Positions 21,401 to 34,594 of a stretch of 64,000 nt of DNA are shown one piece after another. Source of the stretch: Laburnicola sp. R22_1 (Eukaryota > Ascomycota > Dothideomycetes > Pleosporales > Didymosphaeriaceae). A program made the position numbers and the translations under genes. Under the pieces are notes generated by a model. That model was not told the origin of the DNA. It searched no databases and saw only the letters and a list, made by a program, of their open reading frames with translations. Position 1 is the first letter of the stretch. Every line of letters begins with the position of its first letter. The stretch is taken from the NCBI GenBank assembly GCA_014281115.1, contig JACONQ010000008.1:496001-560000 (forward strand), read 5' to 3'.

Positions 21401-23567
21401 TTTTTACCTGAAGACGTTCCTACCGCTAGTATTCCTTTTGGGACTCTGGGCGCTCTGAAATTCTAGCCTTGGTCCAATACCTTCTACAAAATGGTGACAA
21501 GGAAAGTCCCCCATACTGCCGATCGTGCTTGTGATTTGCTTCTTGGGTGAATCACGCGAGCGAGAATTGCTGCTGCAACTAGGGAGTGCTCTGTCCATCG
21601 AAAGCTTGTCATGCCGCATACTTGGCGTGCCCACCATGCATTACTTGCATCATGACCCAACTCACAGCCAACGGACCGGCGAGAGAAGAGTACACGGCCA
21701 GAGAATTCGGAGCGCCGGTGGAAAAGAGCTTGAGAGCGAACGTGTGTACTCGCGGCGATCAGCGGATTACGATGCCTGCCTCGGAGCGGTCCGGAACCAG
21801 CATGGCCCGGCAAAGCGCTTCACAAAGGGGTCTCAATGCAAGGCTGCCCCAAAATAAAGGGTCGGTGGCAGGATGCGAAGGGCTCAGTCTTGCCAAACGG
21901 CTCCCATGCGCAACGGGAGGGCCGATGGACGGACCGCAACCGCACCGGCAACCGCAACGTGATGAATTGAATTCCTAGCTGCATCGTCTGGACTGCAGAT
22001 AAGGAGGTCCATCAGAAAGCGACACATGCCAAAGGGGGTTCGTGGCCGAAAGAGGACGGGCTGGAGCTTGGAGAGAGTCATGTTCGACGCCGTTTTCTGA
22101 ACTTGGAGCGTCGGTAGAGTCCAGAGACGGACAGCCAGGCAGCACGGATTCGGCGCAGGGCGTGCTAGGCGCGGCATGCTCCCTTTTACCGGTGAATGCA
22201 GTGCTGTAGGTGCATGTATCTGCGCGACGGTCCCCGACCATGTGCGCATGTAGGTACACAGCGGCAAATCCGAGGCGGCGGAGGACACGAGAGCGCGGTG
22301 AATGGGTGCTCTGGAGTCTGGAAACTGCTGTTGTTTGGAGCCCGGTCCCGTCAGAGTTCAGACGGCGCGCACTTTGGTGGTGGCAGGCGCGAACCGACGT
22401 CGCGTGGCAGGCATGGACAGGGAGCACCGCGCACAGACGCAGACCGAGAGGGGCACTGGGCAGTTCCTGAGCCGTGACGACCCGTGACCCGTGACCCGAA
22501 GGCCCCCGCCACGACGAGCGTGCGAGCGAGGAGCAAGAGTGAATTCAACTCTCGCTCACAGCCTCACACGCATCTATACCACATCGACTGCCTGCCCATC
22601 TGCGGCTCCGGACTGCAGCCAGTGCTTGTATCAGCACCATGCAGTGCAACGGCGCCGCGGTTGCCGACGCCGTTGAGCGTTCGATGCCTGAAGGGCCCTG
22701 AATCTGATGCCCCAATGGCCCTGTCTGACCGAACAGTGCCCTTCCCAGCTCTTCAGCCGCTCGACGCCACCGAACCCCACCAGGCTCACCCACCGCGCTC
22801 ATCTCGTTAGCCATGCCTGCCGTTCTCCCGCCCGGCTTTTCTACCCTTTGCGGCCAGGCGTCGCCTGAACCACGGCGGTACTAGGATACTACTATCTATC
22901 ATACTATGGCACGCTGCCTCCAGTGACCAGTCCAGCCCACTGCTGGTCGCCAGTGGCAAGCTGGCAGCATCGACGGCAGAAAAGGCCGCCATCTGCACTA
23001 CCGCGCTGCAGTACGCAGCCCATGGCTGTTTCCTCCCATCCATCCTGCAGCGCAGCCTGCCTGCGGCACCCGTCCCAGAAAGCGACGTCCGTCGACCGCC
23101 CGTTGAGCGTCCCTATAGCGAGGCGTGTTATAGACAGGGTCGGCTGCAGCCATCCTGGTTGTGCCTGCAGGTTCCCCACGAGTCGCCAGACATGGACAGG
23201 CCCTCGTTTCATCCCAGGCGCGTCAATCTTTAGACACGGCCCCGAGAGCCTAGAAAGCTCTCGCTTGTCATTGGTATTCCCCGCCGCAACCCGCTCATCG
23301 CCCGTGCGTGTAGCAATAGTAGTTTGAGGGAGCCACACCTAAGGCCTATTATAACGACCCACTGCAGGCTATCTTAATGTTTGACATGCCCGCCTCCGAG
23401 TCTCAGCTACCTGGTACTTAGGAAACGGTCCAAGCCACTTCACACAATCACCATGACACACATTGCCAATTGCATGAGACCTGGAGGAGCTGCCTCCCCT
23501 GGTTATATAACCATGGAAGCTTCCTCCCCATCCACCGTAAGTGCCCAAGAAACACTGTTCCCTCCAC
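18495..23567. other. 5-kb region with no convincing gene
   Basis: By far the largest gene-poor interval of the window. Open frames here are short (at most about 150 codons), overlap on both strands and show no recognisable domain. Composition is ordinary (about half G+C), without the AT-rich decay expected of RIP-mutated transposons. A possible 5' UTR donor (GTAAGT at 23537) lies just before the septation gene, so part of the interval could be a long leader or promoter. It may alternatively hold a noncoding RNA gene or a decayed element; I could not identify one. Confidence 0.5.
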
Positions 23568-25392
23568 ATGAATCACCAAACGCCCCGCCGGTCCAAGTCG
23601 CTGAGGAACCTCAAGGCCGATCCAGAGCCCTCAGAGCTCGCTCCTCTCTTGGACACATTTCCACCCAACTTGACTCTACAATCGCTAAGCTCTGCCTCAA
23701 AGTATCAGCTATGGCCGTCTGCCTCATCCAAAAGCCCAGTGGGCCAGTCACGGCCGACCTTTTCTTCTGATAAGCTGTCTGCTTTGGGCGTCGGTCGCTC
23801 AACTACCTCGTTGAGCGACACGCTTGTATCTCACGAAACGGTTCCCTTCTGGCAGAGGAGTGGCTCACTCGCTAGAAGGCGGAAAGTCAGTGTGCCAGAA
23901 CTTGGTAACACCATGACCACCGTTCAAGAAATGCCTCTAGACTCTCGTAAGGATGTCCCTGCAAGCTTTTACCGACGCCGTATTGACATGTTATAGCGAC
24001 CATACCTGGACGACCGCCTCTGCGGAAAGCATCGACAGAGGTCTTTGGTCATGAAAGATCCAGCAGTGCTCCCGGTGTGAATTGGAGAGCCGGTCCGTTT
24101 GGTGACGCCCTCATGTCTTGTGTCACTGGACCCTCCCCAGCACCAGAAGAGCAGCCAACCGCCCCCATCAACCCAGAACCATCATCCAATAGACCGGAAC
24201 CAAGTACTTTTGGGACGCCACTGTCACCAATACTCAGCCCCGGCGTAAGCGCAAAGCCAGCATTGAAGGTGGATACTGGTGTCATCCAAGAAGGCGTAGA
24301 GCTCCCTCCACAGGTTCCTCCCAAGTCGCCAGCAACAGAATGCAAAGGCTCGCCTAGTCCTCTAAAGCTCAACTCGAAATCTAGCAGGTCACAGTTGACG
24401 ACCCCCGCTACCGTCACTCCGAGTGCCATGACACCCCTCAGCGCTTTTGACAGCCGGCGATCACCGAACGTAAACGGCCCATTGGCCGGACCTCTATCAG
24501 CCATATCGAACCCGTTCAGCGCTGGGTCCCCATCGAGCACGGTCGACCTTCGCGGATCACCGAGAATTGAACGACGAGATCCAATGGCCTCGGCTACGCC
24601 CTCGCACAATAGGAACATGTCTGAATCATCAGCAGTCATGGAGCGTGGTCGGCCGGTGCGAAGAACAAGCAAGAAGCAACGAAGCCGGACGTGTTCAGAG
24701 GCGAACAACCCTGATGAGCCCTCTCCAGATACCTGGCAGTTACCTAAGGGTATGCTGGTAGCAGAGGCTTCGACGCGTATGCCAGATGCCGATAAAAAGA
24801 CACTGCATAAACAGGCATTTGCGCAAGCTGAGAAATTCGAAGTTATGAACAAGCGAGACGTCGCGTCCATGTCAAGGGTAAGCAGTATTTTTCCAATGCG
24901 TGCCAACATTGTTGCTGACCTGTTGCATAGGAACTCAGGGCCCTCGACGAGCGCTGCGACTACCTCCGCAAGACATACAAGTCTCTGCGGGCTGGGCGTC
25001 AAAAGCTACACAGTCGTATGATCTCATACCTGAAACGAGGCAATACCGTTATTTTCTCACGGGAGTCTTTGCTAAAGCAGGAGGAGGCTTTGGCTGAGCT
25101 TGATGTCTCGATCGATGAGTTTATTCTCAAGCTAGAGCAAGCCGAGAACCGACGGTTACGACTTCGCCAAAAGCTTCTAGAGCACGTAGCAGCAGCTCTG
25201 GTACTCGACCCACCTGCGCTCCGCAATGTCTCCGAATCCACTCCTCCAAGGAGCCCAGTCAAGGCTGAGAGTCCCGCAGGCGTCGAGCGCAAAGATGTTG
25301 AATCGATCAAGATCTACGCCGATGGCCACGTCCTCAATCTTTTCTCCGACATTGAGCAAGCCATTGGCAAAATGTGCGAACAAGCGTACTGA
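23568..25392 (+). CDS. Uds1-domain protein (up-regulated during septation)
   Basis: Exons 23568-23946, 23997-24877 and 24931-25392 join in phase (introns of 50 and 53 nt) to 573 residues. The N-terminal two thirds are disordered Ser/Pro-rich sequence with conserved islands (TPRRSKSLRNLK; LLDTFPPNLTLQSL; RKASTEVFGHERSSSAPG; NWRAGPFGDAL). The Uds1-type coiled-coil domain starts near residue 390: 'DKKTLHKQAFAQAEKFEVM...ELRALDERCDYLRKTYKSLRAGRQKLHSRM', continuing as a heptad-rich helix to 'LRLRQKLLEHV'. The family is named for induction during septum formation; molecular role unknown. The start at MNHQTPRRSK is preferred; an upstream ATG at 23453 with a 5' intron is possible. Confidence 0.85.
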
Positions 25393-26788
25393 GTCTGCAA
25401 CGCGTCACGACCTCACTTCACAAACTGAAACGGAAACGAGCACGAAAAGCCACGGCATCAATTTCTCGCTTAATGTTTGACCCACAACATCTCCTTCACC
25501 ATTATTCATATTTCTCTTCACACTGTTGTATGTTATCACGGCCTTTACACACTTTGCTTTATCCTATGTACTGTCACAACGATCACGTCGTCCAGGTTTG
25601 GGGCGTTTCCATTCCATTTGTTTCGCCTTCAAGCGTTGTTTACTTTTGCATTATCGCTACGGATACCCGGGGTCGTAGCCATTCTGTTCGCCAATTATTT
25701 TCTGTCCCCAAGAATCCGCAGGCGACGCAGGGCGTTGTGTGGCGAAGATAGGAGTTGCAGCTTTGGCCTTGGTGCCGTTTCAGAAACTTCGGTTTCGCTA
25801 TTGTGCACGGCAGGTAGACTAGCCTACCGTCTTAGCGTATCAAAAAGCCGAACCTGCAGGGGTCTCGGATTACGAACGAGATGGCTTCTTCTATTGTTCT
25901 GTTCCGATGAAACGTGCAATCAATCTGCGGGCATGTATGTCGGTGTGTGACGCCGTGGACGCGGTATGTGCTCATCGTTAGGCAGCATCTGAGCTCGTCC
26001 GCACGGCAACTCGGTGCTTTGTCTTGATGACCTGCATCGATCGCATCTTGAAATAGACAGGCGAAGGGATGTATCAACCATGTAAGCTCTAGTGCAATGG
26101 GGAACCACGCGGCGGATCAGGCACGCACGTCGCAAACTTCGTAACAAGCCGTGTGCTATGGTCCCTTGCAAGGTTCCCTTCTGACAGAGCGGCACGCACG
26201 TTTTACTGCATCAAACGACGACGTCGGGGGCGGGAGCCTCAGAGGGCTAGTAGGTGGTAGGCGAGGGCGGGCCGGGTGTCTCGAGTCGTTTCGCGGGAGC
26301 TGCTTTGCGGTGCGGCGTCCGTGTGTTTACCGAGTTTAAGGCGTGCTATGCTTACTTGGTACGATCCTACCAGGCGGCAGGGTCGAGTTGATGAGGTAAA
26401 AAAAGGTTTGGATCAGGACTTTATCTTCATGCGTTTTAATAGGTTTGATTGCATGAACGAGGGGTGGGCGGGAGGAGTGATCGGGGAATCGGAAGAGGAT
26501 TTGTAGCTTGAGTCAAGAGCGGATGACGTTGCGTCAGGCATGTAACCGAGTTCAGCCATCTCCGAGCTCAGGTATACGATCGGCATGTTGTTTCAAGAGC
26601 TTCCTAGGTTGTGGCTGGTGACTAGTGGCTGGTGCAGTGGCTGTGCGGCCAGCTCGGCATCTCGTTCGGCCGCTCCGTGCGGGGCGCTCGCTGCCCGCGG
26701 CATATCGGGGCCAATTTTTTGGCGCGTCGAGTCTTTCAGTCTTCCACCATGTGAGTGACACCGAAGACGCAATCCCACCCAGTGTACC
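25393..26788. other. Intergenic region before PRPP synthetase
   Basis: About 1.4 kb: 3' UTR of the septation gene, then the promoter of the PRPP synthetase gene. No open frame with domain similarity and no repeat of note. Confidence 0.5.
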
Positions 26789-28260
26789 ATGGCTACCAAC
26801 AGCATAAAGCTGCTTACTGGCAATAGCCACCCTCAGCTTGCGAAACTCGTGGCTGAAAGGTAATGCATACGTCTCCTCCGCGCCTGCGCAATCATTGCTT
26901 CAAGCAGCTTGGTGCTCGCCAGCTATATCGCACGCCCCTCTCCATTTCGCTACACAGCGTCGCGTGGCATTTCCCCACTCAACTGCGCTACATGCGCCGC
27001 CAATCTTACATTACGATTGGAGATGGTTTGGCGTCGTATGGCACAACTAACTCGGCCACAGACTCGGGATCGAGCTCTGCAAGATTTTGGTACTACAGTA
27101 CTCCAACCAGGAGACATCTGTGACTATTGGCGAGTCTGTCAGAGATGAGGATGGTATGTGCGCTACAGCTTCATTGGCCAGTAGAGCAACGGATGTGCTA
27201 ACGCCATGCTTCAGTCTTCATTCTGCAATCGACGCCCCCGGGCGACATTAACGATGCCCTAATGGAGCTCCTCATCATGATCAATGCCTGCAAAACGGCC
27301 TCCGCACGCCGCATCACCGCCATGCTACCCAACTTCCCGTATGCGCGTCAGGACAAGAAGGACAAGTCGCGAGCGCCCATCACGGCCAAGCTCATGGCAA
27401 ACATGCTACAGACCGCCGGTTGCAACCACGTCATCACCATGGATCTGCATGCCAGTCAAATCCAAGGCTTCTTCAATGTTCCCGTCGACAATCTGTATGC
27501 GGAGCCGAGCACTCTGCGGTGGATACGGGAGAATCTGAACGTGAAAGAGTGTGTCATTGTCAGTCCAGATGCTGGCGGTGCGAAGAGGTACTGTCCCTTT
27601 AATGTTCATGCAGGATATGCTTTCCTTAATAAGCTACACCTACAAGATCGCGAGGGAAGCGTGAGACAATTGCTTGTGTATCATCCCAGGCTTACCACAT
27701 CGCGTGGGCCTTAGTGTGTCGGTCTCTGGGGATCATGCGTTTCGAACTTGCCAGGATGAACACCTGCTAATGCATGCGCAGGGCAACATCAATAGCGGAT
27801 GGTCTGGACCTACCGTTCGCCTTAATCCACAAGGAGCGCGCTCGCCCGAACGAAGTCTCGAAAATGGTGCTTGTCGGTGACGTGAGGGACCGCACCGCTA
27901 TAATTGTTGATGATATGGCCGACACTTGCGGTACTCTCGTGAAAGCCGCGGACGTCGTTATCCAACATGGCGCCAAGGATGTCATTGCTATTGTCACACA
28001 CGGCATCCTGAGCGGGAACGCTATCGAAGCTCTCAACGGCAGCAAGTTGAAAAAGATCGTCGTCACCAACACAGTTCCGCATGAGGAGAAGAAGGAGCGC
28101 TGTGACCGTATCGAGACGATCGATGTTAGCCCCACTGTGAGTAGCGAAGATCGTATTTTTAGGGCAACGGCTGATTCAGCGACAGCTTGCAGAAGCGTGC
28201 AGGCGTACGCACAATGGCGAGAGTGTATCGTTCCTGTTCAAGCACGCACCTCTTGATTGA
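26789..28260 (+). CDS. Ribose-phosphate pyrophosphokinase (PRPP synthetase)
   Basis: Makes PRPP from ribose 5-phosphate and ATP for nucleotide, His and Trp synthesis; cytosolic. Exons 26789-26859, 27062-27153, 27215-27587, 27782-28136 and 28186-28260 join in phase to 321 residues, the canonical length. Visible motifs: '[20 protein letters not shown]' start, the flexible-loop segment '[20 protein letters not shown]', '[12 protein letters not shown]', '[15 protein letters not shown]' and the PRPP-binding loop '[10 protein letters not shown]'. Two introns are long for this window (202 and 194 nt). Fungi carry several paralogs; this is the short, insertion-free type (Prs2/3/4-like), but I cannot say which. 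Confidence 0.95.
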
Positions 28261-29293
28261 GACTAACGCGGATCATCTAGCTCTAGGTGGTTTCCGGGCA
28301 GGTGTGCATGTCATGTCGGCGTTCTGGATCTGCTTTCACATCAAGATGCGTATGCTTTGGGAGGTGTTCTTTGATATATCCTCGTCTCGAGGTCACGCGG
28401 ATACGATTGAATTTGGAGGTTATTTATACCCGCCCAGTGATAGACCTGGCCGGAACCTTCCACATGATGATTCTGATTCAAGGCCATTCTTGGGTTCCTT
28501 GGGAAAGACCTCCAAGTTTAGGCAACACGAATCCAACCGCTCGCTAACAATTTTTATGTATCTCCCAAGTCTTTCGGCAAGGTTGGCGATGATTTTCTCT
28601 TGGTATCTTCCCAGTCAGGAACACCCATGCTCCGATTCGCGATGCCACAAAAGCCCCATAGTTGAGGCATGACATTTTCCTAAGGTGTCAGAAGTGCAAA
28701 GTTTGTTTTTTTCGGGCTCGCATGATGGGGCGCATCGTGTCCATTTCGGGGCTCATTTCGCCTAAGTCCAAGGTTGGAGCTAAACTTTATCGTGGTGGTT
28801 CGCGTGTCGCGTCCACGGGTCCCACGGGTCCCACGGGTCCCACGGGTACGATTCGATCGCTTTTTTTTACAAAATTGTTATGTAAAAGTCTTAAAATAGC
28901 AGGGCCTCGTTGCCTGGTTGTTGGGTGTTTGGGTGCCTCGGTGCCTGTTGATGGGTGGTTGGGGAGGGGTTGGGTGAGGGGAAGGGGACGGAAAGAGTCT
29001 AGTAATTATCATGTTTCAGAGGAATGTGGGGTATGCTCTTGAGATGTTGCTGTTGAGAGGTATAGTGGAGGATAACCATGGCGTGAGTGGGTGGCAATAA
29101 GGAACATTGATAGTCCAACGGCAAGGCTGGGAAAACCTGACAGCAACACAATATCGACCAAACAGCGTGGGAAAAAGACAACATAAAAAAAAGCTGCTAT
29201 ACTAGGGACCTCATTACCCGGGCATGTCATAATCAAGTCGTCGGCTGTGAACTCTCCGTTACTTTCTCTCTCTCTGTCTCTCCCTTTACCTAC
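28261..29293. other. Convergent intergenic region, PRPP synthetase / dcl2
   Basis: About 1 kb between two 3' ends. It contains a small tandem repeat (separate entry) and a G/T-rich stretch around 28915-28990 on the plus strand. No gene recognised. Confidence 0.5.
28812..28847. repeat. Four-copy 9-bp tandem repeat
   Basis: Unit cccacgggt (first copy tccacgggt) repeated four times without spacing, followed shortly by a run of eight T. In one frame it would encode Gly-Pro-Thr units, but no gene surrounds it. Small minisatellite in a 3' region. Confidence 0.85.
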
Positions 29294-32200
29294 CTACTCT
29301 GCATCCAACTGTATCCCACCACCATCCTCAGCATCGAACCACTGCTCTTCATCTTCCGTCTCCATCTCCCCATCCACAAACATACCATTCTCCAAGATCC
29401 CCACAGCCTTCCACGCCGCGATAGTCTCTGCATTCAACCTCTTTAATCCCTCTACAACGCCTCCTACGTCTTCCCCTCCGACTTTGACTTGCACCTAAAT
29501 GAACGAACACACAGGTTAGTAGAGGTTCACACAAACAGACGTCCATCGTCAGAGGGGTAGGTAGGTTCAAATGAAACATGTCAGCCCGCTGACCCTGCCG
29601 GCATACATACCTTATACCCGCCCATCTCACCACTCCCCACCTTAACATACTGGACATCCTTCTCCACAGCCAAATGCCCCAACCGCTCCTTCGGATGCAA
29701 GCAATCCACCCCATCGCTTAGAATCCTCTCCAAGCACTCCAGAATCCCGAGTCTTCTCACAAACACCTCGCACGCGGCGACATCGCCCCGCGTATCGGTA
29801 TAGATAGCGCCGATGACGCTCTCCACAATGTCGGACAGGAACTTGGGCGAGTCGGTGCGCGCGAGAATGTGCCATGGGAAGCGGGCATCTGTGCGTAACG
29901 CGGTGTTGATGTCGTGCTTTGCTGCGTCGTGCTGGGCGAGGGCGGCGTCTCGTCCGCTGACGAGTTGGTAGCTGCCTGAGCGGAGGAACTGCCAGAGGCA
30001 ACGTTTTTTGATTTCTGTGCGGAATTGAGGCCTCCTTGTGGGCTTGGTGGTTGTGGTTGTGGTTGTGTGGGGCACGGTGCGCGCTTCGTCGACGGTTGTG
30101 GAGAACATGGTGAAGGAGAGGAAGGCGGCGTTTGCCATGGCGGTGCGGATGGCGTGCATGGTTTGGTGGGTGAGTTCGGGGGTATGCGCGTAGAGCCGCT
30201 TGACGATGATGTAGTCGAGGACGGCGTCGCCGAGGAATTCGAGCCGCTCGTAGGAGCAGGTGGCCCGGAGGCCTGCGTAGGAAGCGTGGGTGAGGGCTTC
30301 CAGGAGGAGCGATTTCTTGACAAACGTGTAGCCGACGAGCTCCTCGAGGACGGACAAGCCGTTGATAGTATCACCAGGCGCGGCGTCGTAGAGGATTTGG
30401 TTTGACTGGGGCATGGGCGTCCAGTTCTCCGAGGGTAGTAAGGTTTGGATGCAGGTGAAGGCTTTGGGGAAGCCGCCTATGAGGTAGGAAGCTCCGATTA
30501 GGGATTCAACGACGTCAGCGAGGGTCTTCGAGGACAGGGTTTGTTTTTCTTGGGTGGGTGGTTTGGAGAGAATGTCGTTGGTGTAGTGAGGTGACCACTT
30601 TGCGCTGGTGAAGTCCTCTCGGAGGATGAACTTGTCGAGACCGGAGGCTAGGGTGGCGCGAGCAGCAAAGCCATTGGATACAATCTTGCCTAGAAGTAGA
30701 ATCGGACATTAGTGAAAGCTCGGTATATATGCTAGGATACTAATTGAATGGAAGATATGTGCATGGCATGATAATGTGAGTGACTGAAGGATACGCAGTG
30801 CATAGGGGGTTGTTCATCGTGCAATCACGCGAGGTATAACAGGATACGTGATACATATAGAACGTATCTTCATGTCACATGGTCTGTCGAGGAAGTGCGC
30901 CGTCGGGTTGCTTACCTTTCTTTCCGGTCAGAAAATGTTCTGGCCAATTCAGTTTGTCCGCCATCAGATGGACTGAAGCAACGAGTTTCAGAATGCAGTC
31001 GCCTAGGAACTCAAGCCTGTAGTCGATTAGTAGACGGTCAAATTACACATGTAAAGGTATGTAACACCTCTTAATCACACGCACCTTTGATAGTTGGCGG
31101 TCTCTCGCGACGAGGATGAAGTGAGAGCTTGGACAAGCAGAGAGAGGTGTACGGGTTCGAAAGAAAGAGGAGCCAGAAGCTCTGTCCGCAAGATGTTCGT
31201 TGTGAGATACGTCTCATAGCGGTGCAAGATCGATGGGATGAGCAGTGCGCAACATGAATAAATGACGGGGAGCTTGTCCACGAAGCATCGCGAAGCAGGA
31301 AACACTTCTGTCCTGGTATAAGCGTGATTTTTTCGAGCTTGGTCCACCACACGGTGAAGGAAGTCGCGCCGTTTTGGGACCCTTGTAACATGAACGACGT
31401 GACCAGGTAGGCCATCGGAAGAGTCAAAGTCGATGAGTTTTGGGAACCACCTCCTTGCATCACCTTGCACCGTCACTTGGCCCCATGTCTCCAAGTCAAG
31501 ATGGCCCTGACTAATCAGCTCATGAGCTGGCTGAAGTCCAGTAGTTCTGAAATTCCACTCAACCAGTTTGGAATGATCTGATTCGAAGCTTCTCAAGTCG
31601 CTAGGAACGAGTAACCATGGAAAGTCGTCTCGGTCTTTCTGCATACGTGTTGCATGTATAGAATTGAGAATTTTCTTAGTGATCTCTCGCATGGTAGCGA
31701 TCTCTTCGCTGGGCAAAGTAGCAGCAGGTAGCGGATAGCTCTTCACTGATATCTCCATGGATTCGTTCCAGAAGAGAGCTATGTCCGGCGCTTGAGGCAG
31801 CTGAACTGGTGTGAGGAAGTCTAAGCAGAATGGCGAGTTTTGAATACCATGAAACTCGAGTAGAGTGCGATGGTATAAGTGAGGTTTTTGCTCTCGACAA
31901 ATAAGAGGCCAAGGATCCAGGGTAGGAGACACTTCTACCAACGAAGGAGTATTATCTGCGATCTGAAACTCGGCTGCCTGATCATCGTACTCCTGTCTGA
32001 ATGGTAGGAGGCTATTGTTGACTAGCCTAGATATTGCGGAGAAAGTCAGCGGAGTCTCTTCCAAACAACCAAACCTAGGACATGTAACGTAATTGTAACA
32101 TTGTAGGTGTACAGTTACGTTACGTACCCATTTTGATGCAGCATTTTGTACGCTTCGAAGGCGGCGTCTTTAATAGCCATACGTTCCGTTTTCCATGATT

Positions 32201-34594
32201 CCAAGCTCCGTGTAGTCCTCAGGGCGGGGTCGACGGAGAGTGGAAGTGTGACTTCCGCTACTATGTTGTCCCTTTCCACTTCAAACCCAAACTGTGGTCT
32301 TGTATCGACGTACGGTCCGGACGCAAGGAGGGAACAGAAGTGATGAAGGTGCTGTGGAGCGTTATCGAATGTGAGTAGCGCCCTATGTGTGAGTGAGTCA
32401 GTAGATTTAATTTTGGTGAGACTCCTCGCTTTATATGATTCATATCATGGGGTTGCAGGTGATGAAATACAGGAGCAATCACAATCGCGGGTGTGGCAAA
32501 ATGCAAGCACGACACTTACCCTGTACTAGCAATCTCGTAGAACCGATCTCCATCTTCGCTGACCAATTCTCTTTCCTCCGCTTCTTGCACATGGCGTAGA
32601 TCATCAAGATATGCAGCTTTCATCTCTTCCTCCAAAGACTGCCAAGTTGCCGGAGAACGTCCCCTCCCCGATCCAGGCATAAAGATGAAGTATTTGGACT
32701 CTTGTCGTCTGGCCCGTCCGCGACGCTGTACAAATGACTTAAGATTCTTGGGAGGCTCGAAACACACCACGAGATGGCAGCTTGAGATGTCGATGCCCTC
32801 TTCTAAAACGTTCGTAGTAAGTATCAGATTTGTTTCTCCGCTGCGAAACTTGTCAAGTGTATCTTTCTTATTTTGAGGCTCGAGGAGGGTTGCGATGTTG
32901 GTCTTTCGCTTCATTGACACCGAAGAACCAATGAAGGTTCCGATGCTGATTTTGCCTCGTGTTTTGGGGTGGAGTGCAAGTATTTCGGCTAGAGCTGTTA
33001 CCCAGGCTTTCTGCTCTACAAAGACGAGACCTGTCAAGTTGGGGTCGGCCTCTAAGGCGAGAACATCTATCAGAGTTTCAACTTTCGGTGATAGACTCTT
33101 CAGTATCATTGGCTGAGAACTGTTGTCGCCGGAAACCGGAAGTCGGCCTAGAATCTCTTGAAGGTGCTGCTTTTCCATATGAGACCCCTCGAGTAATTGA
33201 TCAGAAGATTGGACCTACCACATTGGTGTAAGATGAGCTCATGTCTAGGATGCATTACGTCTCAAGTGACTCACCGCTCTCCGAAATTGGGTGATGCACT
33301 CCTGTATGTACCAATCAGCCACAGATATGCCCAGCTCTTCTGCTGTATCTTTGTACTTAGCAACGAGCATTTTCAGCTGTTGGACGCAGTACGTGTTCTT
33401 GTTACAGTAAGCTTCCCCCAGTCTCTTGTCCACTTCGTGATATTCGCCCTGTCTGGATTGTAAATTGATCACATAAGGATCTTTGCTCATGTCATAGTTG
33501 GACTGCGCTGCCTTCAGAGACCTATATAGGAGCGATGGGTGACCCGCGACGATAGGGTACTCAACCCGGACCAACTTTGGTTCGTGTACAAATTGCAGCA
33601 GTTCCGAGCCTGGTCATAAATCTGTGATAAGCATCATTTACGAACGTAATTTACGGAAAGCGGACCCACGGTGAAGTTTGGGTGTCTTTGTTATCGCACC
33701 CATGTTTCTCTCGATCTCCCTAGACTAGTCAAATATGTCGAATTGCATGCGAATGCAACCTACTCAAGTGCCTCAGTGCTGGCTTTCGCCCTCATGACCG
33801 GGCTTGCACTCAATCCAAGTATTCTAGGTAGCTGCATGCCTTTGTTGATGTTTGGATGGTAAAAGTTTGCCAGGATCAAGTTGGCTGGATGTTTAAGGGT
33901 GCAATCTACGAAATTGAAGTACGATAAGCATATGCTACGCATGGAACTCGCATTGTCGAGCAACTCACGATGTGCTGATGGTGTTAGCGTTACCCCCCAC
34001 AGTATTTTCTTCTAGAGAATCGGGTTCTACCTTCGTCAAATATGATCAAGGCCAGGCTGCCCATCTTCACAAACCCGTGGGTAAGAGCGTCCAGAAGAAC
34101 CTGATGTGTCGAAAGAACAATGCGAACTTTAGCAAGCACTGAGTCCCATGTACTTTGATCTGACCAGTGATCCACGTTATCTTTCCCGCTGAGCATCTGA
34201 ACAGCGTAGCCTGGTAGGTGGGACTCAAAGAACTTGGTTTGTTGCTCGCACAAAGCCACTGTAGGTGCTAGAAACCAAACACGCTGAGATCCTCATGTAT
34301 CAGTTAAGAGTAGTGACCTAGGTAGTCTTTCGCACCTGGCTGGGGTCGCAAGTCTCCAGTTCCGCAGCTGTCCGAGCGAGAGCTCTGAAAAATAGTGAGT
34401 TACTGGAAAGGCGACACGGATGAGTCTCCAAACATGTATGTTTTCCCACTTCCTGTATCTTGGGCGACAATGATATTCGCTTTCATACTCTCTTCTAACA
34501 TTTCAGCCTGGTATGCGCGTAGGCGAATTTTTTCATGTTTGGGCTCTGCCATGATGGTGACGCCATCACTGTCGAAACCTTCTATTGAGCCCAT
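29294..34594 (-). CDS. dcl2: Dicer-like protein 2 (DCL2), 13 exons
   Basis: RNA-interference endonuclease that cuts long dsRNA, including viral dsRNA, into siRNAs. Complement exons: 34434-34594, 34336-34384, 34031-34283, 33969-33974, 33764-33905, 33670-33719, 33275-33609, 32520-33214, 32128-32382, 31085-32074, 30916-31016, 29611-30689, 29294-29494; they stay in phase to 1438 residues. Domains in order: helicase with Walker A TGSGKT (47-52) and DEAHH (153-157), helicase C ending QRRGRARR (~495), Dicer dimerisation domain ('LLTFDNAPQHLHHFCSLLASG'), RNase IIIa (YQRLEFLGD, E981/D985; later DVVESLIGA), RNase IIIb (YERLEFLGD, E1163/D1167; later DIVESVIGA), and a degenerate dsRNA-binding tail. All RNase III acidic residues are present, so the enzyme looks functional. 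The start MGSIEG could instead be MAEPKH (34552). Confidence 0.93.

Noticed and set aside
22484..23338. Overlapping 108-144-codon frames on both strands in the 5-kb gap
   Set aside because: Arg/Pro/Ser-rich translations without domain or plausible splice partners, typical of random frames in GC-balanced DNA.
24049..25002. 317-codon open frame on the minus strand
   Set aside because: It lies antisense to the Uds1 gene, has no domain, and arises from the Ser/Pro-rich codon pattern of the real gene.
28812..28870. B-box-like GATTCGATC followed by T8, suggesting a tRNA gene
   Set aside because: No matching A-box or cloverleaf could be drawn; the upstream bases are the 9-bp tandem repeat.
29757..30374. 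205-codon minus-strand frame within the dcl2 RNase III region
   Set aside because: Alternate frame of the real exon; Ser/Pro-rich shadow without conserved motifs.
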